DNA of 64,000 bases from Myxococcus stipitatus (GTDB lineage: Bacteria > Myxococcota > Myxococcia > Myxococcales > Myxococcaceae): the NCBI RefSeq assembly GCF_021412625.1, contig NZ_JAKCFI010000005.1, forward strand, positions 434,001 to 498,000, written 5' to 3'. Both the position numbers and the translations under genes were made by a program. Positions within the stretch are counted from its first letter, which is position 1; the number at the start of each line of letters is the position of its first letter. The notes under the pieces are model-generated. The model saw only the letters and a program-made list of their open reading frames with translations. It searched no databases and was not told where the DNA came from. This document shows, one piece after another, positions 1-10,350 of this stretch.

Positions 1-147
1 AAGGAGCGCCTGCTCGAGCTGTTCCAGCTCGCCCGGGAGATGCCCCTACAGTCCCCCACAGACAAGGCGCTCCCCAAGGCGGCCCAGCCCCGGCTGCAGG
101 CCCTGTTGGATCGGGTGGCCGCTCGGCGCCGCCTCAAGCGGGACTGA
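1..147 (+). CDS. C-terminal end of an unidentified protein (partial)
   Basis: Frame 1 is open from the first base and ends in TGA at 145-147, giving the last 48 residues of a protein that begins outside the window. The tail is amphipathic and rich in Leu, Arg and Lys (KERLLELFQLAREMP at the start, RRRLKRD at the end). Codon use has the strong third-position G/C of the neighbouring genes, which supports real coding. No family can be assigned from 48 residues. The pfk promoter candidate lies about 50 bp beyond the stop, so this gene probably ends its own transcription unit. Confidence 0.6.
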   Translation, partial: KERLLELFQLAREMPLQSPTDKALPKAAQPRLQALLDRVAARRRLKRD

Positions 148-198
148 TGGAAGGGCCCGTTTCCACTCGGCAAACCGACCCGTCACGTGATTCGCGCG

Positions 199-228
199 TT
201 GCACCCTGGCGCGTGGGGCTCCTACAAT
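199..228 (+). promoter_or_regulatory. Candidate housekeeping promoter of pfk-pkn4
   Basis: A -10 box TACAAT (223-228, five of six consensus bases) is preceded at 18 bp by TTGCAC (199-204), a weak -35 box. The predicted start near 235 would give a leader of about 50 nt before the pfk ATG at 288. Assignment is by eye only. Confidence 0.45.
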
Positions 229-287
229 CCGCCCCGACTCGGCTGTCATGGTGAAGCACCTTCCCTCTGACACCCGCGTCCGACCTT

Positions 288-1385
288 ATGGCCCGTGCAC
301 TGAGACTCGGAGTTCTCACCGGCGGCGGAGACTGCCCCGGACTCAACGCGCTCATCCGCGGCCTCGTGAAGCGGGGCACGCACGAGTTCGGCCATGAGTT
401 CGTGGGCATCGAACATGGCTACATGGGCCTGGTGGAGCCGGGGCTCGCGCGTCCGCTGACCGAGGAGGACACGCGGGGCATCCTGCCCAAGGGCGGCACC
501 ATCCTCGGCACGTCGAACAAGGCCAACCCCTTCGCCTACGCGTTCCGCGAGGGCGACCACTGGGTCGAGCGCGACGTCTCCGACACGGTGCTGCGCCGCT
601 TCGAGGAGCTGAAGCTGGACGGGCTGGTCGCGGTGGGCGGCGACGGGACGCTGTCCATCGCCCACCGGCTGAGCGAGAAGGGCCTCAAGGTGGTCGGCTG
701 CCCGAAGACCATCGACAACGACCTGAGCGGGACGGACCAGACGTTCGGGTTCGACACCGCGCGGCTCATCGTCACCGAGGCGCTGGACCGGCTGCACTCC
801 ACCGCGGAGGCGCACGACCGGGTGATGCTGGTGGAGATCATGGGCCGGCACGCGGGCTTCCTGACGCTGGAGAGCGGCATCGCGGGCGGCGCGGACGTCA
901 TCCTCCTCCCGGAGATTCCCTACCGGGTCGAATCCATCGTGGAGAAGCTGCGCCGCCGCGCCACCCGCCGCCGCAGCTTCTCCATCATCGCCATCTCCGA
1001 GGGCGCCTTCCCGGTGGGCGGCACGCTCGCCGTGCTCGACCGGGCCGAGGACGTGCCGGGGCGCGGCGTGGTGCGGCTGGGCGGCTCCGGGAAGGTGTGC
1101 GCGGACCTGCTCGCGCGGCACGTGGACGCGGAGATCCGCGTGACGGTGCTGGGCCACCTGCAGCGCGGCGGCAGCCCGAGCGCCGCGGACCGCGTGCTCG
1201 CCACGCGCTACGGCTGCAAGGCGCTGGACCTGGTGCGGGATGGACAATGGGACCACATGGTGGCCCTGCGGGCCGGGGACGTCGTCGCGGTGCCGCTGAG
1301 TGAGTCGCGCAAGGAGCGCCGGGTGGATCCCAACGGGGACCTGGTCCGCTTCGCCAAGAGCATGGGAATCAGCTTCGGGGACTGA
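288..1385 (+). CDS. pfkA: 6-phosphofructokinase, Pkn4-regulated type
   Basis: A 365-residue phosphofructokinase that phosphorylates fructose-6-phosphate in cytoplasmic glycolysis. The phosphate-binding GGGDCPGLN motif is at 12-20, GGDGT at 117-121 and the catalytic PKTIDND at 139-145 (Asp143 is the likely base). Gly120 corresponds to E. coli Gly104 and points to ATP as donor. Lys140 replaces the glycine of bacterial ATP-PFKs (E. coli Gly124) and is the PPi-PFK state; this G/K combination is known from actinomycete ATP-PFKs. Thr226 sits in LRRRATRRRS. Published work on Myxococcus xanthus reports that Pkn4 phosphorylates PFK at Thr226, and the numbering matches exactly. The kinase gene follows 27 bp downstream. 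No strong Shine-Dalgarno precedes the ATG. Confidence 0.93.
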   Translation: MARALRLGVLTGGGDCPGLNALIRGLVKRGTHEFGHEFVGIEHGYMGLVEPGLARPLTEEDTRGILPKGGTILGTSNKANPFAYAFREGDHWVERDVSDTVLRRFEELKLDGLVAVGGDGTLSIAHRLSEKGLKVVGCPKTIDNDLSGTDQTFGFDTARLIVTEALDRLHSTAEAHDRVMLVEIMGRHAGFLTLESGIAGGADVILLPEIPYRVESIVEKLRRRATRRRSFSIIAISEGAFPVGGTLAVLDRAEDVPGRGVVRLGGSGKVCADLLARHVDAEIRVTVLGHLQRGGSPSAADRVLATRYGCKALDLVRDGQWDHMVALRAGDVVAVPLSESRKERRVDPNGDLVRFAKSMGISFGD

Positions 1386-1412
1386 GGGAGGGGGAGGCAT
1401 CCGCCGCACACC

Positions 1413-3404
1413 ATGACGCTCGTCGGCCGCCATATCGGTCGCTACCGCATCCTCGAGCAGCTGGGCTCGGGGGGGATGAGCGTCGTGTACAAGGGGCTCG
1501 ACACCGCCCTGGACCGCGAGGTCGCGGTGAAGGTGCTGCACCCGCACCTGGCCGGCAAGGACGAGTCGCGCCGCCGGCTCGCGCGCGAGGCGCGCGCGGT
1601 GGCCAAGCTGCACCACCCCAACATCCTGGAGGTCTTCGACTTCTCCGCGGCGGACGCGCAGGACGCGTTCATCGTCACCGAGTACATCCGCGGCCAGACG
1701 CTCAAGGCGTTCCTCGACGAGGGGCCCATGGAGCCGCCGGAGCTGGCGGCGATGATCATCCATGAGCTGGCCGCCGCGCTCGCCCACGCCCACGAGGCCG
1801 GCGTCATCCACCGCGACCTGAAGCCGGAGAACGTCATGGTACGCGAGGACGGCGTCCTCAAGCTCATGGACTTCGGCATCGCCCGGCTGCTCGACATCGA
1901 GGAGCGGATGACGGTGACGGGCACCCTGGTGGGCTCGCCCGCGCACATGTCGCCCGAAATCATCGAGGGCCTGGAGGCCGGCCCGGAGGCGGACGTCTTC
2001 AGCGTGGGCATCATGTTCTACGCGGCGATGACGGGGCGGCTGCCCTTCTCCGCGCCCAACACCACCGCCACGCTCAAGCGCATCCTCGACGGCGACTACG
2101 AGGACCCGCGCCGCCGCGTCCACTCGCTGTCGGACGAGCTGGCGGACATCTGCGCGCGCTGCCTCCAGCGGGATCCCCGCCAGCGCTACCCGGACGCGGG
2201 CAAGCTGCGCGACGCGCTCGCGGACTACCTGGCGGGCCTGGGCTTCTCCCGCGTGGGCGAGGAGCTGGTGTCCTTCTTCGCCGACCCGCCCTCGTACAAG
2301 AAGCTGGCCCGCCAGCGCATCGTCGCGGCGCTGCTGGAGCGCGGCGAGCGCCTGCTCGCGGAGAAGCGCACGCCCCGCGCGCTCGGGTGCCTCAACCAGG
2401 TGCTCGCGCTGGACGCGCAGAACGCGCGCGCGCTCGGCCTGCTCAAGAACATCCAGCGCGCCCAGCGCGTGAAGACCTGGCGGCGGCGCGGCATCCGGCT
2501 GGGGCTCGGGCTCGCCACGGCCATCGCGCTCGGCGTCTCCGGCTGGAAGGTGTACCAGTCCCCGGCCAACGCGGACCCCGGCGCCGCCACCCCGCCCGGC
2601 CCCGCCACGGCGAGCGACGCCGCGAGGCCCCCCGTCGAGACGCCCCCTCCCCGCCCCCTGCCCCCCGAGCTGGTCGAGGGTGGCCCCGACTCGCGGGCGC
2701 TCGTCCCCGCGGGCAACCAGACCGCGACCCCGTCGCCCTCACGGGGCACCGGAGCATCGGGCGCCTCCCGCACGCCGCCCCCGGGCGCCGTGACGACGCG
2801 CCCGCCCCCCGGGGGACTCGCCGCCCCGACGGAGGCGCAGTCCTCCGCGTCCGGAGGCGTCGCGAAGGCCGCGGCGAAGCCCGTGGGAGGGACCGCCGCG
2901 GAGGAGACCAAGGGGACTGGCGATGGCGCGCGCAAGGGAGGCCCCAAGCCGGTGTCCGTGTCCATCCTCGTGCGCCCCTTCGGGCTCATCCGCGTGGACG
3001 ACGGCGCGCCCAGCGCCCAGGCGCTCCAGAAGCACGACGTGGAGATCCTCCCGGGCCGCCACACGGTCACCATCTCCTGCGACTACTGCGAGGACGTGGT
3101 GGACACCATCGACGTGCGCGCGGACGCGGAGAACGTCTTCCACCTGCGCGCCCAGCCCAAGTCCTCGGCGCTGACCATCGACTACGAGCCGGCGGAGGCC
3201 ACCGTGCGCGTGGGCGACCAGGTCCGCACGGCGAGGGAGAGCCTCCAGCAGCCCTTCGAGGTCCGCGCCCCCCGCGGCCCGGCGGGCTTCCAGAACTCCG
3301 CCACGGTGGAGATCTCCCACCCGGGCTACAAGACGGAGCGCAGGCAGGTCCACCTGAGGCCTGGAGAGCCCATGCTGATCCGAGGGAGCCTGCGTCCCGA
3401 ATGA
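1413..3404 (+). CDS. pkn4: Membrane Ser/Thr protein kinase, Pkn4-like
   Basis: A 663-residue Hanks-type kinase. The catalytic domain covers about residues 8-275: glycine loop LGSGGMSVVYKG at 17-28, Lys40, HRDLKPEN with Asp135, and DFG with Asp153; the APE motif reads SPE. One transmembrane segment lies near 363-382. It is followed by a Pro/Ala/Thr-rich linker and, from about residue 510, a PEGA-like beta-rich region with a Cys pair (CDYC). The kinase domain is therefore cytoplasmic and the C-terminus probably periplasmic. It lies 27 bp after pfk, as in the M. xanthus pfk-pkn4 operon, where Pkn4 activates PFK to control glycogen use in development. The stop overlaps the next ATG (ATGA), so at least three genes are likely co-transcribed. 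Orthology with Pkn4 is inferred from this context. Confidence 0.88.
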   Translation: MTLVGRHIGRYRILEQLGSGGMSVVYKGLDTALDREVAVKVLHPHLAGKDESRRRLAREARAVAKLHHPNILEVFDFSAADAQDAFIVTEYIRGQTLKAFLDEGPMEPPELAAMIIHELAAALAHAHEAGVIHRDLKPENVMVREDGVLKLMDFGIARLLDIEERMTVTGTLVGSPAHMSPEIIEGLEAGPEADVFSVGIMFYAAMTGRLPFSAPNTTATLKRILDGDYEDPRRRVHSLSDELADICARCLQRDPRQRYPDAGKLRDALADYLAGLGFSRVGEELVSFFADPPSYKKLARQRIVAALLERGERLLAEKRTPRALGCLNQVLALDAQNARALGLLKNIQRAQRVKTWRRRGIRLGLGLATAIALGVSGWKVYQSPANADPGAATPPGPATASDAARPPVETPPPRPLPPELVEGGPDSRALVPAGNQTATPSPSRGTGASGASRTPPPGAVTTRPPPGGLAAPTEAQSSASGGVAKAAAKPVGGTAAEETKGTGDGARKGGPKPVSVSILVRPFGLIRVDDGAPSAQALQKHDVEILPGRHTVTISCDYCEDVVDTIDVRADAENVFHLRAQPKSSALTIDYEPAEATVRVGDQVRTARESLQQPFEVRAPRGPAGFQNSATVEISHPGYKTERRQVHLRPGEPMLIRGSLRPE

Positions 3405-4423
3405 ACCGAGGTCTCTCGCTCATCCTCCTCTGCCTGGCGCTGTGGGCTCCGGTGACCTCCCTCGCCCAGGGAGACGCCGGGGATCCGGAGGTCGCCGCGC
3501 TGCGCGCCAGCTTCGAGTACGGCAAGTACGCGGAGGTGCTCGAGCGCGCCGGGGCCCGCATCGACCGCGGGGGGCTCGTCGAGGACGACCTGGTGGAGCT
3601 GCACAAGCTGGCCGGCCTGTCCGCCTTCAACCTGGGGCGCACCGAGGAGGCCCAGCGCCACCTGCGCGCCCTGCTGCGGCTGGACCCCGACTTCAGCCTG
3701 GACCCCTTCGTCGTCCCGCCGCCGGCAGTGGCCTTCATGGAGGGCATCAAGGAGGAGATGAGCACCGAACTGGAGTTCCTCCGCCAGGAGCGCCGGCTGC
3801 GCCAGGAGCGGGAGAAGACAGAGGCCGAGCGCCGCGAGCGCGAGCGCGTGGAGGCCGAGGTCCAGCGCCGCCGCGCCGAGGAGCTGGCCGGTCAGGTCGT
3901 CGTGCGCACCGTGGAGAAGCGCAACTTCCTGGTCAACTTCGTCCCCTTCGGCGCGGGCCAGTTCCAGCAGGGCCGCAACAGCCTGGGCATCGTCTTCGCC
4001 GCGACGGAGGGCGCGCTCGCGGTGACGAGCATCATCTCCTACTTCGCCTACGAGTCGCTCTTCGAGGAGCGCCCCATCGTGCTGGACAACGTGCTCGACG
4101 AGGACGGGCGCGCGTCCATCACCATCCGCTACATCCCCACCAGCCGGGAGCGGCAGCGCGACACCTGGCAGCTGCTCAAGCTGGCGTCGGCCGCGGGCTT
4201 CTACACCATCTACGCGCTGGGCGTGGTGGACGCGCTCTACCACCACGAGGACCAGGTCGTGCGCACCACGGTGGAGACGCGCGAGACGCAGTCCTCCGGC
4301 ACGTCGAAGTCCAGCACCTCCGTCTCCGCCCCCGCGCGCGCCCGGGCTCCCCGTCCCGCCGCGAGCGTGGGGCTCTATCCCACGGCCGGCGGCCTCGGCG
4401 CCGGTCTCACCCTCTCCTTCTGA
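3401..4423 (+). CDS. Exported coiled-coil protein with two hydrophobic segments
   Basis: A 340-residue protein whose ATG overlaps the kinase stop, implying translational coupling. It has a signal peptide (residues 1-23, hydrophobic core then SLAQ), a TPR-like helical region (about 30-110, with a pattern of leucines and EEAQRHLRALLRLDP), and a charged Glu/Arg coiled coil (about 125-175). Two hydrophobic stretches follow, near 190-225 (VPFGAGQFQQG, then an apolar run) and near 265-285. The last 50 residues are Ser/Ala-rich with a glycine-rich end. I do not recognise a named family. Position in the pfk-pkn4 operon suggests an envelope role linked to the kinase, which is inference. Confidence 0.8.
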   Translation: MNRGLSLILLCLALWAPVTSLAQGDAGDPEVAALRASFEYGKYAEVLERAGARIDRGGLVEDDLVELHKLAGLSAFNLGRTEEAQRHLRALLRLDPDFSLDPFVVPPPAVAFMEGIKEEMSTELEFLRQERRLRQEREKTEAERRERERVEAEVQRRRAEELAGQVVVRTVEKRNFLVNFVPFGAGQFQQGRNSLGIVFAATEGALAVTSIISYFAYESLFEERPIVLDNVLDEDGRASITIRYIPTSRERQRDTWQLLKLASAAGFYTIYALGVVDALYHHEDQVVRTTVETRETQSSGTSKSSTSVSAPARARAPRPAASVGLYPTAGGLGAGLTLSF

Positions 4424-4451
4424 GCCTCCTTCCCCAGGTACGTGAAGCCCT

Positions 4452-6347
<1,896 letters not shown>

Positions 6348-6372
6348 GGCGACTCGTGGACGACACCGGGTG

Positions 6373-6960
6373 ATGAACGCGACGAAGCGGCCAGACGAGA
6401 AGCGATGGCGCACCGGCCGTGCGTGGCCGACGTGCGCGCTCGCCGTGGGCCTGGGCCTGGTCGCCGGCTGCCTGCTGCCCCAGGACGACACGCTGCTGGA
6501 CGACGTGCCGCGCTTCATGAACCGGCCGCCGCGCATCATCGAGACGCTGGTGCTGCCCCAGGAGCGCATCATCCGGGACTTCGGCCTGGGCCGCTGCGAG
6601 CTCACCTTCGAGGTGGCCGTGGAGGACCCGGACGTCGACGACCGCATCAAGGTGCACTGGTACATCGACTACAACCCGCAGGATCCGCGCGGGCCGTACC
6701 GGGAGATCGCCCTCACCAACAACGGCGAGGCGCAGCGCCCCGACCGGGGGACCTTGCGCATCAACCTGTCCTCCGCCAACGCGGAGCTGAGCACCCCGGG
6801 TCAGCACCTGGTGGAGGCGCTGGTGAGCGACGCGGAGCTGACCGACCGCCAGCCGGAGTCGCAGGTGGTGAACCTGCCGGACGGGGGCTCCATCATCGAC
6901 CCGGGCTTCGTCGTGAGCTACTCCTGGGTGGTGAACACCGTCTCCGGAGACTGTCGATGA
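6373..6960 (+). CDS. Lipoprotein of unknown function
   Basis: A 195-residue protein with a basic N-terminus, a hydrophobic stretch and a lipobox ending at Cys33 (GLVAGC), so a lipid-anchored protein is expected. The mature part is acidic and looks like a single beta-sandwich: VEDPDVDDRIKVHWYIDYN and later a HLVEALVSDAELTDR segment resemble Ig-like or cadherin-like folds. A GTG directly precedes the ATG (6370), so the start is uncertain by one codon. The stop overlaps the next gene's ATG. No named family is recognised. Confidence 0.8.
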   Translation: MNATKRPDEKRWRTGRAWPTCALAVGLGLVAGCLLPQDDTLLDDVPRFMNRPPRIIETLVLPQERIIRDFGLGRCELTFEVAVEDPDVDDRIKVHWYIDYNPQDPRGPYREIALTNNGEAQRPDRGTLRINLSSANAELSTPGQHLVEALVSDAELTDRQPESQVVNLPDGGSIIDPGFVVSYSWVVNTVSGDCR

Positions 6961-8588
6961 CGCCCCGCTCCGCCGCGCGCGTGCTCGCGGTGGTGGCGCT
7001 GCTTGGAGGCCCGGGCTGCGCGCTGCTGGACAACGAGCCCGAGGAGAGCCTGCTGGTGTGCCGCACCGACGCCGACTGCGGCGCCAACGAGGTGTGCTTC
7101 ATCGACGGCTGCGGCGACCCGGGCACGGACATCGTCGTGGAGGTGACGCCCAACCCCGGCCTCGGTGAGTACGCGCAGGACTTCCCCGTGGACCGGCTCC
7201 GCGCGGAGCAGAACCTGGAGCTGTTCGGCGAGGCGACGGTGCGGGGGCTGACGGAGCGCGCCACCGGCGGCGTGACGCCCGACGGCGGCGTGGCCACCCG
7301 CCCCTATTCGGAGACGATGTTCGTGCGCGCCGTCGGCACCAGCGCGCTCATCCCGGGCGTCGCGCGCTACCACGAGGCGCTGGTGACGCCCGACAACGGC
7401 GAGTGGAAGATGCCGGTGGCCGCCGGCCGGTACGAGGTCATGCTCATCCCCGGGGACCGGGACGTGCCGCCCACGCCGAAGACGGGCGTGGTGGGGCCGG
7501 GGCAGAAGCTGTCCCTGGCGTGGGTGCTGCCCGCGCCGGCCTCGCTCGTCCCGGTGTCCGGCCGCGTCGTCCGCCAGGGCACCACGCGCGTGGACGCCAA
7601 CCTCTCCGTGCAGGCGCTCGACGCGGAGCTGCGCCCGCTGTCCCAGCGCGTGCCGGTGGCGCCCGCCACGGGGGACTTTTCGCTCCAGCTGTCGCCGGAG
7701 GCCGCGACGGTCGCCACCGTGCTGCTGCGGGTGTCGGCCACCGACGAGGGCTCGCTCGTGCCGACGAAGACCTTCACGGTGGATCCACACGCGCCGCCGA
7801 GCACGCCCCTGGAGATGGGGAACTTCGGCGCGCCGGTGCGCGTCTCCGGGCGCGCCGTCGACGCGGACGGCTCTCCCGTCTCCCAGGCGACGGTGTCGCT
7901 CGCGGGACGCGTGGGGGGCGGGGGCACCTTCCAGAGCGCGGTGGTGGTGACGGGACCAGACGGTCGCTTCGAGCTCGACTCGCTCCCCAGCGCGGCCGAC
8001 GCGCCCCTCACCCTGGTGGTGATGCCGCCGGCGGGCGCGGCCGCGGGCCTGACGCTGGATTCGGCCGTGGTGCACGCGACCGACACGGAGCTGCCGGACG
8101 TGGTGTGCACGACGCGGCGCCTGGTGCGGGGCCAGTTGCGACAACCCGACGACACGACGCCCGCCGCGGGTGTGCGCCTGGTCGCGGAGCCCGTGGCCGC
8201 CGTGCCGGGCCGCCCGCTGCCCGCGACCCAGCTCACCGAGACGGTCACCGACTCCGCTGGCGGGTACGTGCTGCGCCTGGACCCGGCGCAGTACCGGGTG
8301 GACGTCGTGCCCACGGAGAACCTGCCGCGCGTCAGCCGCTTCGTCACCGTGCAGCCCTCGGACCAGCCCGAGCAGGAAGTCGCGGCCTTCGCCCTCCAGC
8401 GCGGCCGTACGCTGCGGGGCCAGGTCCTGTCGAACCTGCGCGAGCCGCACCTGCCCCAGGGCCTGCCGTACGCCTCGGTCCGCTTCTATCGCGTGGTGAA
8501 CGTGGAGGGCCGCCCCGCCTCCGTGCTGCTGTCCGCGTCCGTGACGGACACCCTGGGCCGCTACACCGCGCGGCTGCCGGTGCGCTGA
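6957..8588 (+). CDS. Probable lipoprotein with carboxypeptidase-regulatory-like repeats
   Basis: A 543-residue exported protein coupled to the preceding lipoprotein by an ATGA overlap. The signal peptide ends at Cys21 (LGGPGC), a weak lipobox. A short Cys-rich segment follows (CRTDADCGANEVCFIDGCG), of the Dickkopf-like type common in myxobacterial lipoproteins. From about residue 185 there are repeated beta-sandwich units with the pattern VSGRAVDADGSPVSQATVSLAG and PDGRFELDSLP, typical of carboxypeptidase regulatory-like domains that act in cell-surface binding. It ends one base short of the convergent gene's stop. The substrate is unknown. Confidence 0.82.
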   Translation: MTPRSAARVLAVVALLGGPGCALLDNEPEESLLVCRTDADCGANEVCFIDGCGDPGTDIVVEVTPNPGLGEYAQDFPVDRLRAEQNLELFGEATVRGLTERATGGVTPDGGVATRPYSETMFVRAVGTSALIPGVARYHEALVTPDNGEWKMPVAAGRYEVMLIPGDRDVPPTPKTGVVGPGQKLSLAWVLPAPASLVPVSGRVVRQGTTRVDANLSVQALDAELRPLSQRVPVAPATGDFSLQLSPEAATVATVLLRVSATDEGSLVPTKTFTVDPHAPPSTPLEMGNFGAPVRVSGRAVDADGSPVSQATVSLAGRVGGGGTFQSAVVVTGPDGRFELDSLPSAADAPLTLVVMPPAGAAAGLTLDSAVVHATDTELPDVVCTTRRLVRGQLRQPDDTTPAAGVRLVAEPVAAVPGRPLPATQLTETVTDSAGGYVLRLDPAQYRVDVVPTENLPRVSRFVTVQPSDQPEQEVAAFALQRGRTLRGQVLSNLREPHLPQGLPYASVRFYRVVNVEGRPASVLLSASVTDTLGRYTARLPVR

Positions 8589-8589
8589 C

Positions 8590-9102
8590 TCAGGGCGTGG
8601 ACCGGGCCGCCGGGCTGGCGCTCGCGGCCTGGAAGGCGGCGTGGAACGAGTCCACCGTGCCCCCCACCTCGTCCGCGTACTGCACCGCGTGCGTGGTGTA
8701 GAGGTCCATGACGTTCTCCAGCCGGCGGAACACCGTGCGCAGCGGAGCGCGCTCGCGGGCCCGCAGGTCGCACTGGGACTCCTTCACGCGCAGCCGCTCC
8801 AGCCACGCGGTGCGCAGCCGCATCCATTCCTGGTCCGTGTCCCGCGCGGGGGACACGCGCACCAGCTTCTCGCGCTCCGACTCCAGCTCCGCCCACAGCG
8901 CCTGCACCCCGTCCAGACACTCGCGGACGGTGAGCTGCTGGGGCGCCGGGGGCAGCCGCTCCGGCGTCATGGCCGCCACCGAGCGGCTCACGCTCAAGAG
9001 GACCCACAGCGAGAAGACGGCGGTGAGCGCGATGTAGATCCCATACGCGGCGGCGCGGTAGCGGCGGAAGCGGGGATCTTTCCGGGGGTCGGGAGCGGAC
9101 AC
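8590..9102 (-). CDS. Single-pass membrane protein, unknown function
   Basis: A 170-residue protein with a short basic cytoplasmic N-terminus (RKDPRFRRYR), one transmembrane helix near 18-42 and a helical, charged C-terminal domain with two cysteines. It has no signal cleavage site and no motif that I recognise. It lies convergent to the lipoprotein pair and downstream of the TPR membrane gene, from which a hairpin separates it. Confidence 0.7.
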   Translation of the reverse strand: MSAPDPRKDPRFRRYRAAAYGIYIALTAVFSLWVLLSVSRSVAAMTPERLPPAPQQLTVRECLDGVQALWAELESEREKLVRVSPARDTDQEWMRLRTAWLERLRVKESQCDLRARERAPLRTVFRRLENVMDLYTTHAVQYADEVGGTVDSFHAAFQAASASPAARSTP

Positions 9103-9180
9103 GGGGTCCAGGTCTTACGACCGAGGCCCCCGCGAGGCAACGCTTCCGTGTCACTCCCCGTCTGCCGACAGGTGGGATGA

Positions 9181-9206
9181 CCGGGCGACCTGGTCGCGTC
9201 GCCCGG
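9181..9206 (-). terminator. Hairpin after the TPR membrane gene
   Basis: A perfect 9-bp stem (CCGGGCGAC / GTCGCCCGG) with an 8-nt loop lies 24 bp beyond the stop at 9230. There is no T tract, as is usual for terminators in this high-GC DNA. Confidence 0.5.
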
Positions 9207-9208
9207 CC

Positions 9209-9234
9209 GGTGGGGACTACCGGTGGGGACTACT
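9209..9234. repeat. 13-bp tandem duplication across a stop codon
   Basis: GGTGGGGACTACC (9209-9221) is followed directly by GGTGGGGACTACT (9222-9234), identical in 12 of 13 bases. The second copy contains the stop codon of the minus-strand TPR gene (9230-9232). The unit length is not a multiple of three. Confidence 0.85.
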
Positions 9235-10195
9235 GGGCCGTCGGCCCCGCCGTCTGCGCGGGGGCGGCGGGGGCGCCGGCCGCGGGCGCGGGGCCCGCCT
9301 CCGTGTTGCCGCTCATCATCCGCTTCACGATGGAGATGCGGGTGCGGAACTGCTGCTGGTACTGGCTGTTGAGGTAGGCGCCGGCCGCGTCGCGAGCCGT
9401 CTCCAGCGCCTTCTCCAGCTGTCCGACCTCCTGGTACGACTGGGCCAGCAGCAGCATGGCGTAGTCACGCGTCTTGGACGAGCGGTCGCCTTCCACGAAG
9501 CGCGCCAGCAGCGGCACGGCCTTGTCGTGCTTGCGCAGCTGGTTGTACGCGGTGCCCAGGAAGAACGACGCGTCCAGCGCCTGCTCCTGCGGCGGGTTCA
9601 TGGCGAGGAAGCGCTCCATCTCCGAGACGACCTGGTTCATCTCGTTGCGACGGAAGGCGATCTTCCCGCGCTCGTAGGCCGCGTCGCCCGTCTCGCGGCG
9701 CAGGACCGCGGCGCGATCGTTCAGCGCCTGCCGCTCGAGCATGCTGAGCCGGGAGGTGTCGAGCTTCATCAACGCGTCGATGCCCTTGAGCCGCTCGTCG
9801 CCGGGCAGCGAGGTCATCATCTTGTAGACCTCCGCCGCGCCGCGCTGGGCCGTCTGGTGCGCGGACGCGTCCGAGCGCTGCTTCTCCAATTGCGCGGTCA
9901 GGTCGGTGACCATCTTCTCCAGCCGCTCCCGCTCGCTGGTGGCGCTGGAGCTGCGCGCGCTGGTGATCATGATGGCCGCGCCCACCGCGATGAACGCGAA
10001 GAGCACGTACGCGGCAGCGGAGGAGATCCATTGCCGCTTCTGGAAATCCTCGTGGCGCTTGCCCACCGCCTTCACCTCCGCATGGAGGTTCTTCAGCAGG
10101 TTGTCACTCTTGATGACGAGGTTGCGCGCCTCGACCACCTCACGGCGGAGCTCCGCCAGTTCCTTATCAACCTCGGTCTTCGCCTGCTCTGGCAT
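9230..10195 (-). CDS. TPR-containing membrane protein with coiled coils
   Basis: A 321-residue protein with an N-terminal coiled coil (about 8-45), one transmembrane helix near 56-78, a second short coil, then helical TPR-like repeats (about 150-290, including LDASFFLGTAYNQLRKHDKAVPLLARFVEGD and YAMLLLAQSYQEVGQLEKALETARDA, each quoted only to show the repeat pattern in part). The tail is Ala/Pro-rich. The start is set at the ATG at 10195, which has AGGA 8 nt upstream; in-frame starts at 10201, 10240 and 10309 are possible but less well placed. The topology resembles TolB-associated or YbgF-type scaffold proteins. I assign no specific role. Confidence 0.78.
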   Translation of the reverse strand: MPEQAKTEVDKELAELRREVVEARNLVIKSDNLLKNLHAEVKAVGKRHEDFQKRQWISSAAAYVLFAFIAVGAAIMITSARSSSATSERERLEKMVTDLTAQLEKQRSDASAHQTAQRGAAEVYKMMTSLPGDERLKGIDALMKLDTSRLSMLERQALNDRAAVLRRETGDAAYERGKIAFRRNEMNQVVSEMERFLAMNPPQEQALDASFFLGTAYNQLRKHDKAVPLLARFVEGDRSSKTRDYAMLLLAQSYQEVGQLEKALETARDAAGAYLNSQYQQQFRTRISIVKRMMSGNTEAGPAPAAGAPAAPAQTAGPTAQ

Positions 10196-10350
10196 GGACA
10201 TCTTCCTGGGTCCGGAAACGATCTCGGCGGACTCACGCATCGTAAGGAGTTCTCCCGGTCTTACGGCGACAAATTTCCGCTGCGGAACAGCGCAGGGAAT
10301 CGCTCGCATTTCCGAAAGAGAACGTCCCCTCTCCCGCTCGCCTGGACGCC

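Noticed and set aside
246-2123. Long open frame on the minus strand opposite pfk and pkn4
   Set aside because: It is the antisense of two clear genes, made open by the high GC content; the protein is Arg/Ala/His-rich with no motif.
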